Of a stretch of DNA of 7,983 bases, positions 1 through 7,200 are shown one piece after another. The notes beneath the pieces were generated by a model. The model did no database searches, had not been told where the DNA came from, and saw nothing but the letters and a program-made list of their open reading frames with translations. The translations under genes and the position numbers were made by a program. The DNA comes from Desulfosarcina sp. (lineage in GTDB: Bacteria; Desulfobacterota; Desulfobacteria; Desulfobacterales; Desulfosarcinaceae). Where the stretch lies: contig DAOWNV010000119.1 of NCBI GenBank assembly GCA_030642405.1, positions 1 through 7,983 on the forward strand. Reading direction: 5' to 3'. Numbering within the stretch: position 1 is the first letter of the stretch; every line of letters starts with the position of its first letter.

Positions 1-279
1 GACTTCCGGAACACCGTGTCCGGCGCCTTCATTGACAACTTTTTCAAGGAAGAGGGAAGAGATAGCCGCACCTATCCCTGGTAGGAAAATAGCCCACCAG
101 TATGCCCGATAGTGGTGGAGCCACGCGAGCATGGTTTCTAACCCACGGTTTAATACCAACGCTGCCAAGCCGCTGCATACTCCGACGATTATGGCGAAGA
201 TTATGAGCAAAAGACGGTCGTCTGACCGGAAAAGGGACCAGTTGCCCGGATACTTCCATTGTTTGATATAATTTTTCAT
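1..279 (-). CDS. ClC-family chloride channel/transporter, N-terminal part (gene runs off the left edge)
   Basis: An open frame begins at the ATG at 279 and stays open for 93 codons to the window edge. Visible features are two hydrophobic segments (about residues 22-44, LLLIIFAIIVGVCSGLAALV, and 59-78, with WWAIFLPGIGAAISS) and, at 85-93, GAGHGVPEV. The last matches the first anion-selectivity motif of ClC proteins (GSGIP in E. coli ClcA), here as GHGVP, with His where ClcA has its chloride-coordinating Ser. ClC proteins are homodimeric inner-membrane Cl- channels or Cl-/H+ exchangers, usually over 400 residues, so most of this one is outside the window. Its ATG lies 2 nt after the stop of the upstream HTH-EIIA gene (TGA-CC-ATG), with only a weak ribosome site (GACGAG), suggesting translational coupling. 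Transport mode, ion selectivity and any C-terminal CBS domains cannot be judged from this fragment. A longer minus-strand frame over the same bases lacks these features and is a shadow. Confidence 0.85.
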   Translation of the reverse strand, partial: MKNYIKQWKYPGNWSLFRSDDRLLLIIFAIIVGVCSGLAALVLNRGLETMLAWLHHYRAYWWAIFLPGIGAAISSLFLEKVVNEGAGHGVPEV

Positions 280-281
280 GG

Positions 282-965
282 TCAGGGCTCGTCAAGCTGT
301 TTTTCAAACCCTGCAATACGCGAAAAAAGATCATTGGCGTTGGGGTGTGTGTGCAAAAACATAGTGAACGCCTTGTCCCGGATACAGTAAGATAACCTGG
401 AGAGCAGATGGAGATGATTTTTGACCGTAGGGCTGATCAGCAAAAAGAAAATGGATACCGGTTGATCGTCAATGGCGTTGAAATGGATCGGATGCTCTAT
501 AAAAAAGGTTGCAATGACCGGCGATTTTGGTGTCTGGGAAATGGGATCCCTCGGGTGGGGGATGGCAATCCCGTTGCCGATACCGGTCGATGCTAATTGT
601 TCACGGGCCAATAATTTATCATATAGTTCGTTTTGGATATCATCGGTAAGAAAATCTAAACGCTTAACTGCCGATCGAAGTGCTTTCTCTCTATCATTAC
701 CGCCAAGCTGATGAAATACCTTACCCCGTTTCATTGCGGAAACCAGTGAATCGAAAATTTCAGGGGTGGACTCGTCGATGATGTTATCATGGTCCAAGAC
801 AAATGACAGTTGATGTGAATCGGCCCATCTTTTAACGGCAGAGCTGGAAAAGACTGCGTCGTTACCGATTTGCTGAATAGGGATTCTGCCTTGACGGATC
901 CAACGTTCCACTGTGGAGAGAGGTAGGTTCAGCGCTGTGGCCACTTTTTTCAAAGGTAATCGCAT
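282..965 (-). CDS. Helix-turn-helix / PTS EIIA (fructose/Ntr type) fusion protein
   Basis: A 227-residue soluble protein with two domains. Residues 1-50 resemble a MerR/excisionase-type winged helix (VATALNLPLSTVERWIRQG, then IP, a Gly turn, and AVKRW), the kind that binds DNA. Residues about 65-222 are a PTS EIIA type-2 domain: GIGNGIAIPHPR at 128-139 carries the phospho-accepting His137, and HLHLLSRLS at 184-192 holds the second conserved His region. EIIA domains of this class take phosphate from HPr and either pass it to a sugar permease or, as in EIIA-Ntr (PtsN), act as regulators, often of ion transport. No EIIB/EIIC, HPr or EI is encoded here, so a regulatory role is more likely than sugar uptake (inference). 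It has its own probable promoter 35 nt upstream and is followed immediately by the ClC gene, with which it probably forms a two-gene operon. The ATG at 965 puts the HTH at the N-terminus as expected; the ribosome site upstream (GGGAA, about 11 nt away) is weak. Confidence 0.87.
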   Translation of the reverse strand: MRLPLKKVATALNLPLSTVERWIRQGRIPIQQIGNDAVFSSSAVKRWADSHQLSFVLDHDNIIDESTPEIFDSLVSAMKRGKVFHQLGGNDREKALRSAVKRLDFLTDDIQNELYDKLLAREQLASTGIGNGIAIPHPRDPISQTPKSPVIATFFIEHPIHFNAIDDQPVSIFFLLISPTVKNHLHLLSRLSYCIRDKAFTMFLHTHPNANDLFSRIAGFEKQLDEP

Positions 966-999
966 GACTAAAGTTTCCCATCACATATTCAAATCCGCA

Positions 1000-1028
1000 A
1001 AGATACACTGATAAAGAACAATAATCAA
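1000..1028 (-). promoter_or_regulatory. Candidate sigma-70 promoter for the HTH-EIIA/ClC genes
   Basis: On the minus strand TTGATT (1028-1023) and TATCTT (1005-1000) are separated by exactly 17 nt; each matches 4 of 6 positions of the sigma-70 consensus. A transcript would start near 993 and give a short leader before the ATG at 965. It sits in the only gap between the response regulator gene and the HTH-EIIA gene. This is a pattern match only and of moderate quality. Confidence 0.45.
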
Positions 1029-1037
1029 GAGAGGTAA

Positions 1038-1053
1038 GAATAATTAATTATTC
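1038..1053. repeat. Perfect 16-bp AT-rich palindrome upstream of the HTH-EIIA promoter
   Basis: GAATAATTAATTATTC reads identically on both strands. It lies 9 bp upstream of the candidate -35 box for the HTH-EIIA gene, a usual place for an activator site or an UP-like element. The HTH of the EIIA fusion is an obvious candidate ligand, but nothing in the sequence shows binding. An AT-rich palindrome can also arise by chance or act as a bidirectional terminator-like hairpin. Confidence 0.5.
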
Positions 1054-1147
1054 AATGTGACAAAGCTGTATTCAGATTGAGGAAGAATGCCGCCATCATG
1101 GCCTACATTGTTGATATCTCACCTGGGGAAGGGACTTTCCGATGATT

Positions 1148-1711
1148 TTATGGTATTTGATTCAGTGCCAGACGAATACAATCTTTAGGATCTCGATCTT
1201 TCCTGAGCAATGCAGTTTTTATGTTAGATATTTGTTCATTTAAATCGGCAACTACGATTTCAAGGTTTTGAATGGTTTCGGCGGATGTTGACTCAGTTAC
1301 ATCCATGGCTTCACGTAAATCATCGGCATTTTTTACGAGCATTTTCAAATTGCGAATTTTTTCCAGCCTAAGAAACAGTTCGTCAAAATTGATGGGCTTT
1401 TGCAGATAATCCGTAGCACCTTTTTTCATAGCATCGATGGCATTGTCCACCGAGGCGTGGGCCGTAATCAAAACAACCTCCGTCTTTATGCTGATCCGCT
1501 TGGTTTTTTCGAGTACGGCTATGCCATCAACACCGCCCGGCATGATCATGTCGGTGAGCACCACGTCGAAATACTGCCCGGCAATTTTATCAACGGCTGC
1601 CTGACCGTTTTCGGCAATATCCACGGTGTATGCCTCACGGCTCAGCCGTTTGGTCAACAGAGCACGAGTTACCGGATCATCATCGACTACGAGTATTTTT
1701 AGGCTTGTCAT
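1148..1711 (-). CDS. Response regulator: receiver domain plus C-terminal coiled-coil tail
   Basis: A 187-residue protein. Residues 4-120 form a CheY-like receiver: acidic pocket D10-D12 (VVDDDP), phospho-accepting Asp54 in VLTDMIMP, Thr83 in LITAHA, and Lys105 in the KP pair (YLQKP). The sequence style is closer to NtrC-type receivers than to classical CheY. The tail (about 112-187) is charged with heptad-like hydrophobics (ENL/IVV/LNEQISNIKTALL region) and looks helical, probably coiled coil; there is no recognisable DNA-binding, GGDEF, HD-GYP or PilZ output domain. Its start at 1711 follows the cheR stop by 29 nt and has a good ribosome site (GAGGA, 9 nt spacing), so it is the last gene of the che operon. 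CheA is the likely phosphodonor. It could be the motor-binding regulator, a phosphate sink, or a regulator acting by dimerisation through its tail; the sequence does not decide. Confidence 0.9.
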   Translation of the reverse strand: MTSLKILVVDDDPVTRALLTKRLSREAYTVDIAENGQAAVDKIAGQYFDVVLTDMIMPGGVDGIAVLEKTKRISIKTEVVLITAHASVDNAIDAMKKGATDYLQKPINFDELFLRLEKIRNLKMLVKNADDLREAMDVTESTSAETIQNLEIVVADLNEQISNIKTALLRKDRDPKDCIRLALNQIP

Positions 1712-1740
1712 TTGTTGTATTCCTCGATGCTGTCATTTGA

Positions 1741-2580
1741 TTAATTAAGTTGATAGTAGATGGACCGCAAGTGACGTTTTGGAATGAACCTCGGACAGAC
1801 TCCTGTCAGTGATTCCGTTGATCCGACTAGCAGGTACCCGTCAGGTTCCAGCACATCGGCAATTTTGTTAAACAGTTTCTTCCGGTCTTCAAGAGTAAAA
1901 TAGATCGCCACATTTCTACAAAAAATGATATCGAATTTGCCAAGCCCCATAAAAGGTCGCATCAGATTCATATGTTTGAAAGTGGCCATGGCACGAATCT
2001 CATCCTTGATTTTCCAGCTGGTTCCGGACGGTGTGAAATAGCGTTGGAGTTTTTCACGCGCAAGCCCCCGTTCAATTTCGAATTGATTATAGACCCCCGA
2101 ACTGGCTTGAGCAATGGCGGCATCGGAAAGGTCGGTCCCCATGAGCGTTATCTTATGGGTGGGGTTGTTGCCCAATAGCTCTTTAATGACAATGGCGATG
2201 CTGTATATCTCCTGTCCTGTGGAACACGCACTGCTCCAGATTTTCAGTCGCGGAAATCCGGGTTGGGAGACCTTGCCGGAGCGGCTGTCGATGAGATCAG
2301 GCATGATTTTATGTCTTAGCAGATCAAATGGGCTCGTATCACGGAAAAAAAGCGTTTCATTGGTGGTAATTGCATTAATAATCTTTTTATCCAGATGTTT
2401 GTCCATAGAGGATTGAATTTTCTGGTAAAATTCCGTGAACGTCCGGCAACCTGACTCCTCCACCAGTTTTCCGAGCCGGGTTTCAAGAAGATACGCTTTG
2501 GATGCATCTATGCTGATCCCCGATACTTTATAAATATATGATGAGAGGAGTTTGACTTCTTCCGGTTTGATTTTTACCAT
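1741..2580 (-). CDS. cheR: CheR, SAM-dependent chemoreceptor glutamate methyltransferase
   Basis: The 279-residue product has the normal CheR length and layout: an N-terminal all-helical domain (about 1-80) and a Rossmann-like methyltransferase domain. Visible motifs are TTNETLFFRD at 72-81, WSSACSTGQEIYSIA at 115-129 (the SAM-binding loop, with GQE where many homologues have GEE), GTDLSD at 148-153 (acidic residue contacting SAM), FCRNVAIYF at 220-228 and GYLLVGSTESL at 248-258. It methylates glutamates on the signalling helices of MCP receptors, opposing CheB, to allow adaptation. No TPR extension is present, so it is a plain single-output CheR. The ATG at 2580 has AGGA 8 nt upstream. It lies 51 nt after the cheB stop and 29 nt before the response regulator start. 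Confidence 0.97.
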   Translation of the reverse strand: MVKIKPEEVKLLSSYIYKVSGISIDASKAYLLETRLGKLVEESGCRTFTEFYQKIQSSMDKHLDKKIINAITTNETLFFRDTSPFDLLRHKIMPDLIDSRSGKVSQPGFPRLKIWSSACSTGQEIYSIAIVIKELLGNNPTHKITLMGTDLSDAAIAQASSGVYNQFEIERGLAREKLQRYFTPSGTSWKIKDEIRAMATFKHMNLMRPFMGLGKFDIIFCRNVAIYFTLEDRKKLFNKIADVLEPDGYLLVGSTESLTGVCPRFIPKRHLRSIYYQLN

Positions 2581-2631
2581 TTTTTTTCCTGACGCAACGA
2601 TTAGAGAAATTGCGGGACAGCGATCGGATGG

Positions 2632-3747
2632 TTACGCCTTGCGAACTGTTTTTACTATCATGTCGGCAATTTTATTCAATGGTAGTACCGCATCCGCCAA
2701 TCCGCTTTCCACAGGTTCTTTCGGCATACCGTAAACGACGCAAGTCGCTTCATTTTGAGCGATAATTGTCGCACCATTTTGCTTCATCAGCTTCAATCCC
2801 TTGTTGCCATCGGAACCCATTCCCGTCATAATCACACCTGTTGCACGGCCTACATAATATTGCGTAACAGATCTGAAAAGGTAATCCACGCTGGGTTTAC
2901 AACTGTTTTCAGGGGGATCGTTTGTAATCTTGATGACCCGATTCCTGCCATCAGCAGCTGCGACAATCTTCATCTGTTTGCCACCTGGAGCGATCAAGGC
3001 GGTATTTGGCAAAAGGGGTTCGCCATGCCTGGCTTCCCTGATATCAATGGCACATTTGGAGTTCAGACTGTTGGCCAGCGACTGGGTGAACATGGGCGGC
3101 ATGTGTTGGACGATTAAAATGGGAACGCCGATATCACCGGGGATCATGGGTAGCATTGTGGCCAGAGCATTAGGACCTCCGGTGGAAATCCCAATGGTGA
3201 TAATTTCAGCTTTGGACCTGGTTACGAGCTTTTGCCGAGAAGAGATCGGTTTGATCGACGCCTTAGGACGGGGTGGGTTATTAATTTTAGTACCAGGATG
3301 AACAGGAGCGGGTCGATTTCCTGAGAGCCGGACCCTTTTTTGAAATGCGCGGATTATGGGAGCAATAATGGTTTCGATCTTAACCCTGTTTTCCTCGAGG
3401 GTTCCGGATTGAGGTTTGGGGATGAAATCAAAGGCCCCAAGTTCCAAAGCTTTCATGGTCATGGCACCACCTTCACGAGTGAGGGTGCTGAGCATGATGG
3501 TCCCGATGGGCAATGCATTTTTCTGAATGTGTTCAAGCACCTGAATGCCGTTCATTTCGGGCATTTCGATATCGAGTGTGAGAAGATCAGGTTTCAGGGT
3601 TTTCAGTTTGGAGACGGCTGCTTTTCCGTTATGGGCAACCCCAACCACTTCCACATTGGGAAGATTGGCGAGTGAATCGCTGATTATTTTACGGTACAAG
3701 ACGGTGTCGTCCACTACCAGAACACGTAACGGTGTGCGGTTAAACAT
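2632..3747 (-). CDS. cheB: CheB, phosphorylation-regulated chemoreceptor methylesterase/deamidase
   Basis: A 371-residue protein with the classic two-domain layout. The receiver (about 6-125) has D13/D14 (VVDDT), phospho-acceptor Asp59 in LTLDIEMP, T88 (MLSTLT) and K111 in the KP pair. A linker of about 50 residues rich in Pro, Arg and Lys (140-178) precedes the methylesterase domain (about 180-370), where the catalytic triad can be read: Ser188 in GISTGGP, His215 in VQHMPP and Asp313 in TGMGSDG. Phosphorylation by CheA relieves inhibition, and the enzyme then removes methyl groups (or amides) from MCP receptors. No C-terminal receptor-tethering pentapeptide is needed here and none is obvious. 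The start at 3747 is 20 nt after the cheW stop; its AGGA ribosome site lies 10 nt upstream inside a small hairpin. Confidence 0.97.
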   Translation of the reverse strand: MFNRTPLRVLVVDDTVLYRKIISDSLANLPNVEVVGVAHNGKAAVSKLKTLKPDLLTLDIEMPEMNGIQVLEHIQKNALPIGTIMLSTLTREGGAMTMKALELGAFDFIPKPQSGTLEENRVKIETIIAPIIRAFQKRVRLSGNRPAPVHPGTKINNPPRPKASIKPISSRQKLVTRSKAEIITIGISTGGPNALATMLPMIPGDIGVPILIVQHMPPMFTQSLANSLNSKCAIDIREARHGEPLLPNTALIAPGGKQMKIVAAADGRNRVIKITNDPPENSCKPSVDYLFRSVTQYYVGRATGVIMTGMGSDGNKGLKLMKQNGATIIAQNEATCVVYGMPKEPVESGLADAVLPLNKIADMIVKTVRKA

Positions 3748-3767
3748 GGAAAGGTTTTCCTTTTCTT

Positions 3768-4202
3768 CTAATTCCCATTTTCGAACACTTTCTCCACATC
3801 CAAAACACCGACCAGACTATCCTTGGTTTTAAATACACCCTTAAAAAATTTCCCCTGGATTCCTCCGATGTTCGCCGGCGGGGGTTCCACTTTGTCCCAT
3901 TGTGCTTCAACAACATCGCTAATGCGGTTGACGAGCAGGCCGACATATTCGTCTTTTGCGGTGACGATAATATTCCTGCTCATGGAGTTTAGTTGGGTTT
4001 CCCCCAGGTTGAGCTTTTTGCCCAGGTCGATGATCGTGACGATCTGTCCCCGCAAATTCAGTATGCCCATTACATAATCCGGAGCCTGGGGAACGGTGGT
4101 CATTTCCATTAACTTGTTGATTTCCTGTACCTTGAGTATGTCCATTCCGCAAAGGGCATCACCCACATAAAAGGTGGCCATTTCAACAATTCGACTTGCC
4201 AT
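3768..4202 (-). CDS. cheW: CheW, chemoreceptor-kinase coupling adaptor
   Basis: A 144-residue single-domain CheW of ordinary length. It shows the usual pattern: an N-terminal strand (MATFYVGDALCGMDILKVQEI), the conserved GILNLRGQIVTIIDL at about 46-60, the second subdomain with YVGLLVNRISDVVE, and a final strand LVGVLDVEKVF. CheW links MCP signalling tips to the P5 domain of CheA in the cytoplasmic face of the receptor array. The ATG at 4202 lies 14 nt after the cheA stop (TAG) and has AGGAAGGA just upstream, overlapping that stop, so the two are almost certainly co-transcribed and possibly coupled. CheA already carries two CheW-like domains of its own, so this free CheW is probably the receptor-bridging partner. 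Confidence 0.96.
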   Translation of the reverse strand: MASRIVEMATFYVGDALCGMDILKVQEINKLMEMTTVPQAPDYVMGILNLRGQIVTIIDLGKKLNLGETQLNSMSRNIIVTAKDEYVGLLVNRISDVVEAQWDKVEPPPANIGGIQGKFFKGVFKTKDSLVGVLDVEKVFENGN

Positions 4203-4216
4203 TGTTTCGTTCCTTC

Positions 4217-7200
4217 CTATTTTCCTGATAGAAATCCGTGGATGCTGTGGACCAATTTTTCCCGGTCGAGTTTGATCTGGTAATCATTGATTCCTACCTT
4301 GTGACCTTTCTCGATATCTCCTTCTCCGGCGAGCGTTGTCAGTGCAATCACGGGCAGGTGGGAATAGGCGTTGGTCGTTTTAATACGCTTGGTCAGCTCA
4401 AAACCGTCCATGTTCGGCATTTCGATATCGGTTACAACTATAGAGATTTCATCTGCATGCTCTTGCAAAAGGTCCCATGCGATGGCGCCGTCTTCAGCTT
4501 CAATGACCGTGTATCCTTCATCTTCCATGAAACTTTTAACCTGGTTGCGGAAGAAATTCGAATCTTCTGCAAAAAGGATTTTGGTGGCTTTCCCGTCATT
4601 GTCGGTAACGGTATCCATGGTTTCGAACCAGTGCGGGTTCAATGTTTGCACCATCTCATAGACATCAACCATCAACGTGGTGTGATCGTTAATGATGGTC
4701 GATCCCATAATGCCTGACTGTTTCAAGGTTTGGCCATCCATTTCCAGAGACAGTTCAACTGCATCCACAGGGCCGATGGCAAGCAGACCCACTTCCCGTC
4801 CGGAAACGATAAATACGATAACCAGCAGATCATTTACATCGGCCAGGGGCTGAACATTGGCCACTTCATCGACACAAAACAGGGGCAAGCTTCCGCCGCG
4901 ATAGCGAATGACGCGTTTGCCCCCCACGTTTTCGATGTCGGTGGTTTTTATTTTTTCAATTCGTTCAACCATGCTAAGCGGAGCCGCATATTGTTCGTTT
5001 TCCGCACTGCGGAATAACAACAATGACTGGCGATCTTTCTGTTCGCGAAGAGCTTGCAGGTTTTCCTGGGAGACGTCTGTTGCCCTTGAAGATGCTTCAA
5101 TGGATGTCAATCCGGCCATTTGGGCCAGGTTTCCAACATCCAGGATGAGCGCAACACGACCGTCACCCATTATGGTTGCTCCGGCGTAACCCTTGCAGTT
5201 CTTTAAGTCCCGTCCCAGGGGTTTGACTACAATTTCCTCCGAATCGTTCAGCTCATCCACCACCAGACCATATTTCATGGCACCTGTGGAGACGACGACG
5301 ATATTCAACGCACTGTTGGAATGATAGCGGCGATCTTTGGATTTCCGTTCTAAGACTTGTTTTTCTTCAATACCATCTTGCGGTTGAGTTTGAACGGTCG
5401 TTTCATCCGCAATCAACGGGCTTTCCTTGGACCGTCTGTCCGAAATGGATTTTCTTCGATCCATATGTTTCTCACCGCTATTGGGATCGGTGTAGATGGA
5501 ACTTGTCCCGATCACGTCGGACAGTTTAATCAGTGGAAGAAGGTTCCCACGAAGACGAACCACCTCTGCGTCACCCACCCGCTCGATCCGATCTTTTGCC
5601 TGATTTGCCGGGATGCGTAGCAGCTCTTCCAAATTGACCTGGGGAATGGCATAGCGTTCGTTTCCAGTCATTACAACCTGGCAGGGAATGATGGCCAAAG
5701 TCAAAGGCAATTTGATACGGATGGTTGATCCTTTGCCCATTTCCGAATCAATATCGATGATTCCCCCGAGCTTATCAAGGTTGGTTTTAACTACGTCCAT
5801 TCCCACACCCCGCCCGGACACGTCGGTGACCTTTTCCGCAGTGGAAAAACCCGGAAGAAAGATCAGGTTGATCTTCTCCTTGTCAGACATAACTTTGGCT
5901 TGATCTTCGCTGATCAGCCCTTTTTCCATGGCTTTTTGAACCAACATCCGACCGTCTAATCCTTTGCCGTCATCAGCTATTTCAATGTTTACCTGACCGG
6001 CTTCATGGTAGGCTTTTAAGTATATTTTCCCCATCGGATTTTTCCCGGCCTGCTGCCTTACGTCGGGAATTTCGATGCCGTGATCGACGGCGTTGCGGAC
6101 CAAATGGGTTAACGGATCTCCGATGGCTTCAATGATGGTTTTATCCAGCTCGACACCTTTGCCTTCCAGGTGTAATTCAACTTGTTTCTCCAATGACTGG
6201 GACAGGTCGCGAACCACCCTTGGAAACTTATTGAAGACGTTGCCGATAGACTGCATACGGGTGAGCATGATCGCTTCTTGCAACTCGGAAGTAATCAAAT
6301 CGATACGTTGTCCGGCGATGTCGGCTCCCCGCTGATCTTCCGAGCTCATGGACTGGAGAAGCTGATTACGGCCCAGTACCAATTCACCGGCCAAGGTCAT
6401 CAACTGATCCAACAGACTCACGTGAACGCGGAGGCTGGCCTCGGTGTCCGTTTGTTTTCTCTTTTTTTTCTGTTGTGTAGGCGACTTTTTTTCCGTCGGT
6501 GTTTTAGTTGCTACCGGTTCCGCTACCATCTCGGGTACCGGTTCCATAGGAACATTTTCAGGTGGAACATTTTCAGACGGATGGGACGGTGGTGTTGTGG
6601 ATACCGGCTCTGGTGTTTCAGCGCCAAGGCAACGAACCGTATGATCCGGTAGGACTTGATGGATTTTTTGCTCGGGAATTTCGAACAAAACATTGACATC
6701 TTCCGGTTTTAATATGGTTGCGAACAGCACAATGAGTGGATCAGGAGCCGCTTGCCCTTCTACCGTCATGGAACGAACTGTGTCGGGAGGCGTACTGCAG
6801 GCGACGAGGGTGCCCGTCTGTTCCATATCCTCCATGAATGTCATGGGTGATCTGCCTTTGTTCACCACATCCGATAGCAAGTCGATTTGCACCAAATAGA
6901 CGAACTTTCCCTCTTCCATCAGATTTTTGATCATGGTGGGGTCCGCATCTATGGAAACACCGGTTTCTGCAGCGGATATAGATATTTTTTCCACGTCATC
7001 TGCGGGAACATCCTTCTCAGATGTTTCACATTCCTGGGGTTGTACGGCCTCCTCCTCCTCCTCCTCTGGTTGTCCCGCTGCTGCTGAAAGATCCCCGCCT
7101 TCGGCAATTGTTTGTAATGAGTCAATATGCTGTGAAATGTCCACTTCATTGCTGGTAAATACATCATCCATCAATGCCTTGAGTGTATCGGCAGCCAAAA

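Noticed and set aside
44..334. A 96-codon minus-strand frame overlapping the left end
   Set aside because: It overlaps the EIIA C-terminus and the ClC start in another frame, has no family resemblance, and the overlapping ClC frame carries the clear GHGVPEV motif and membrane segments.
1092..1102. GCCATCATGGC as terminator of the che operon
   Set aside because: The arms are 5 bp with a one-base centre, which cannot form a normal hairpin loop, and no U-run follows.
4238..4717. A 159-codon plus-strand frame opposite the CheA receiver
   Set aside because: Antisense shadow of a conserved receiver domain; no ribosome site or known motif.
7048..7065. CCT triplet repeat as a phase-variation switch
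   Set aside because: The unit is three bases and lies in frame, so slippage would only change linker length and cannot turn cheA off.
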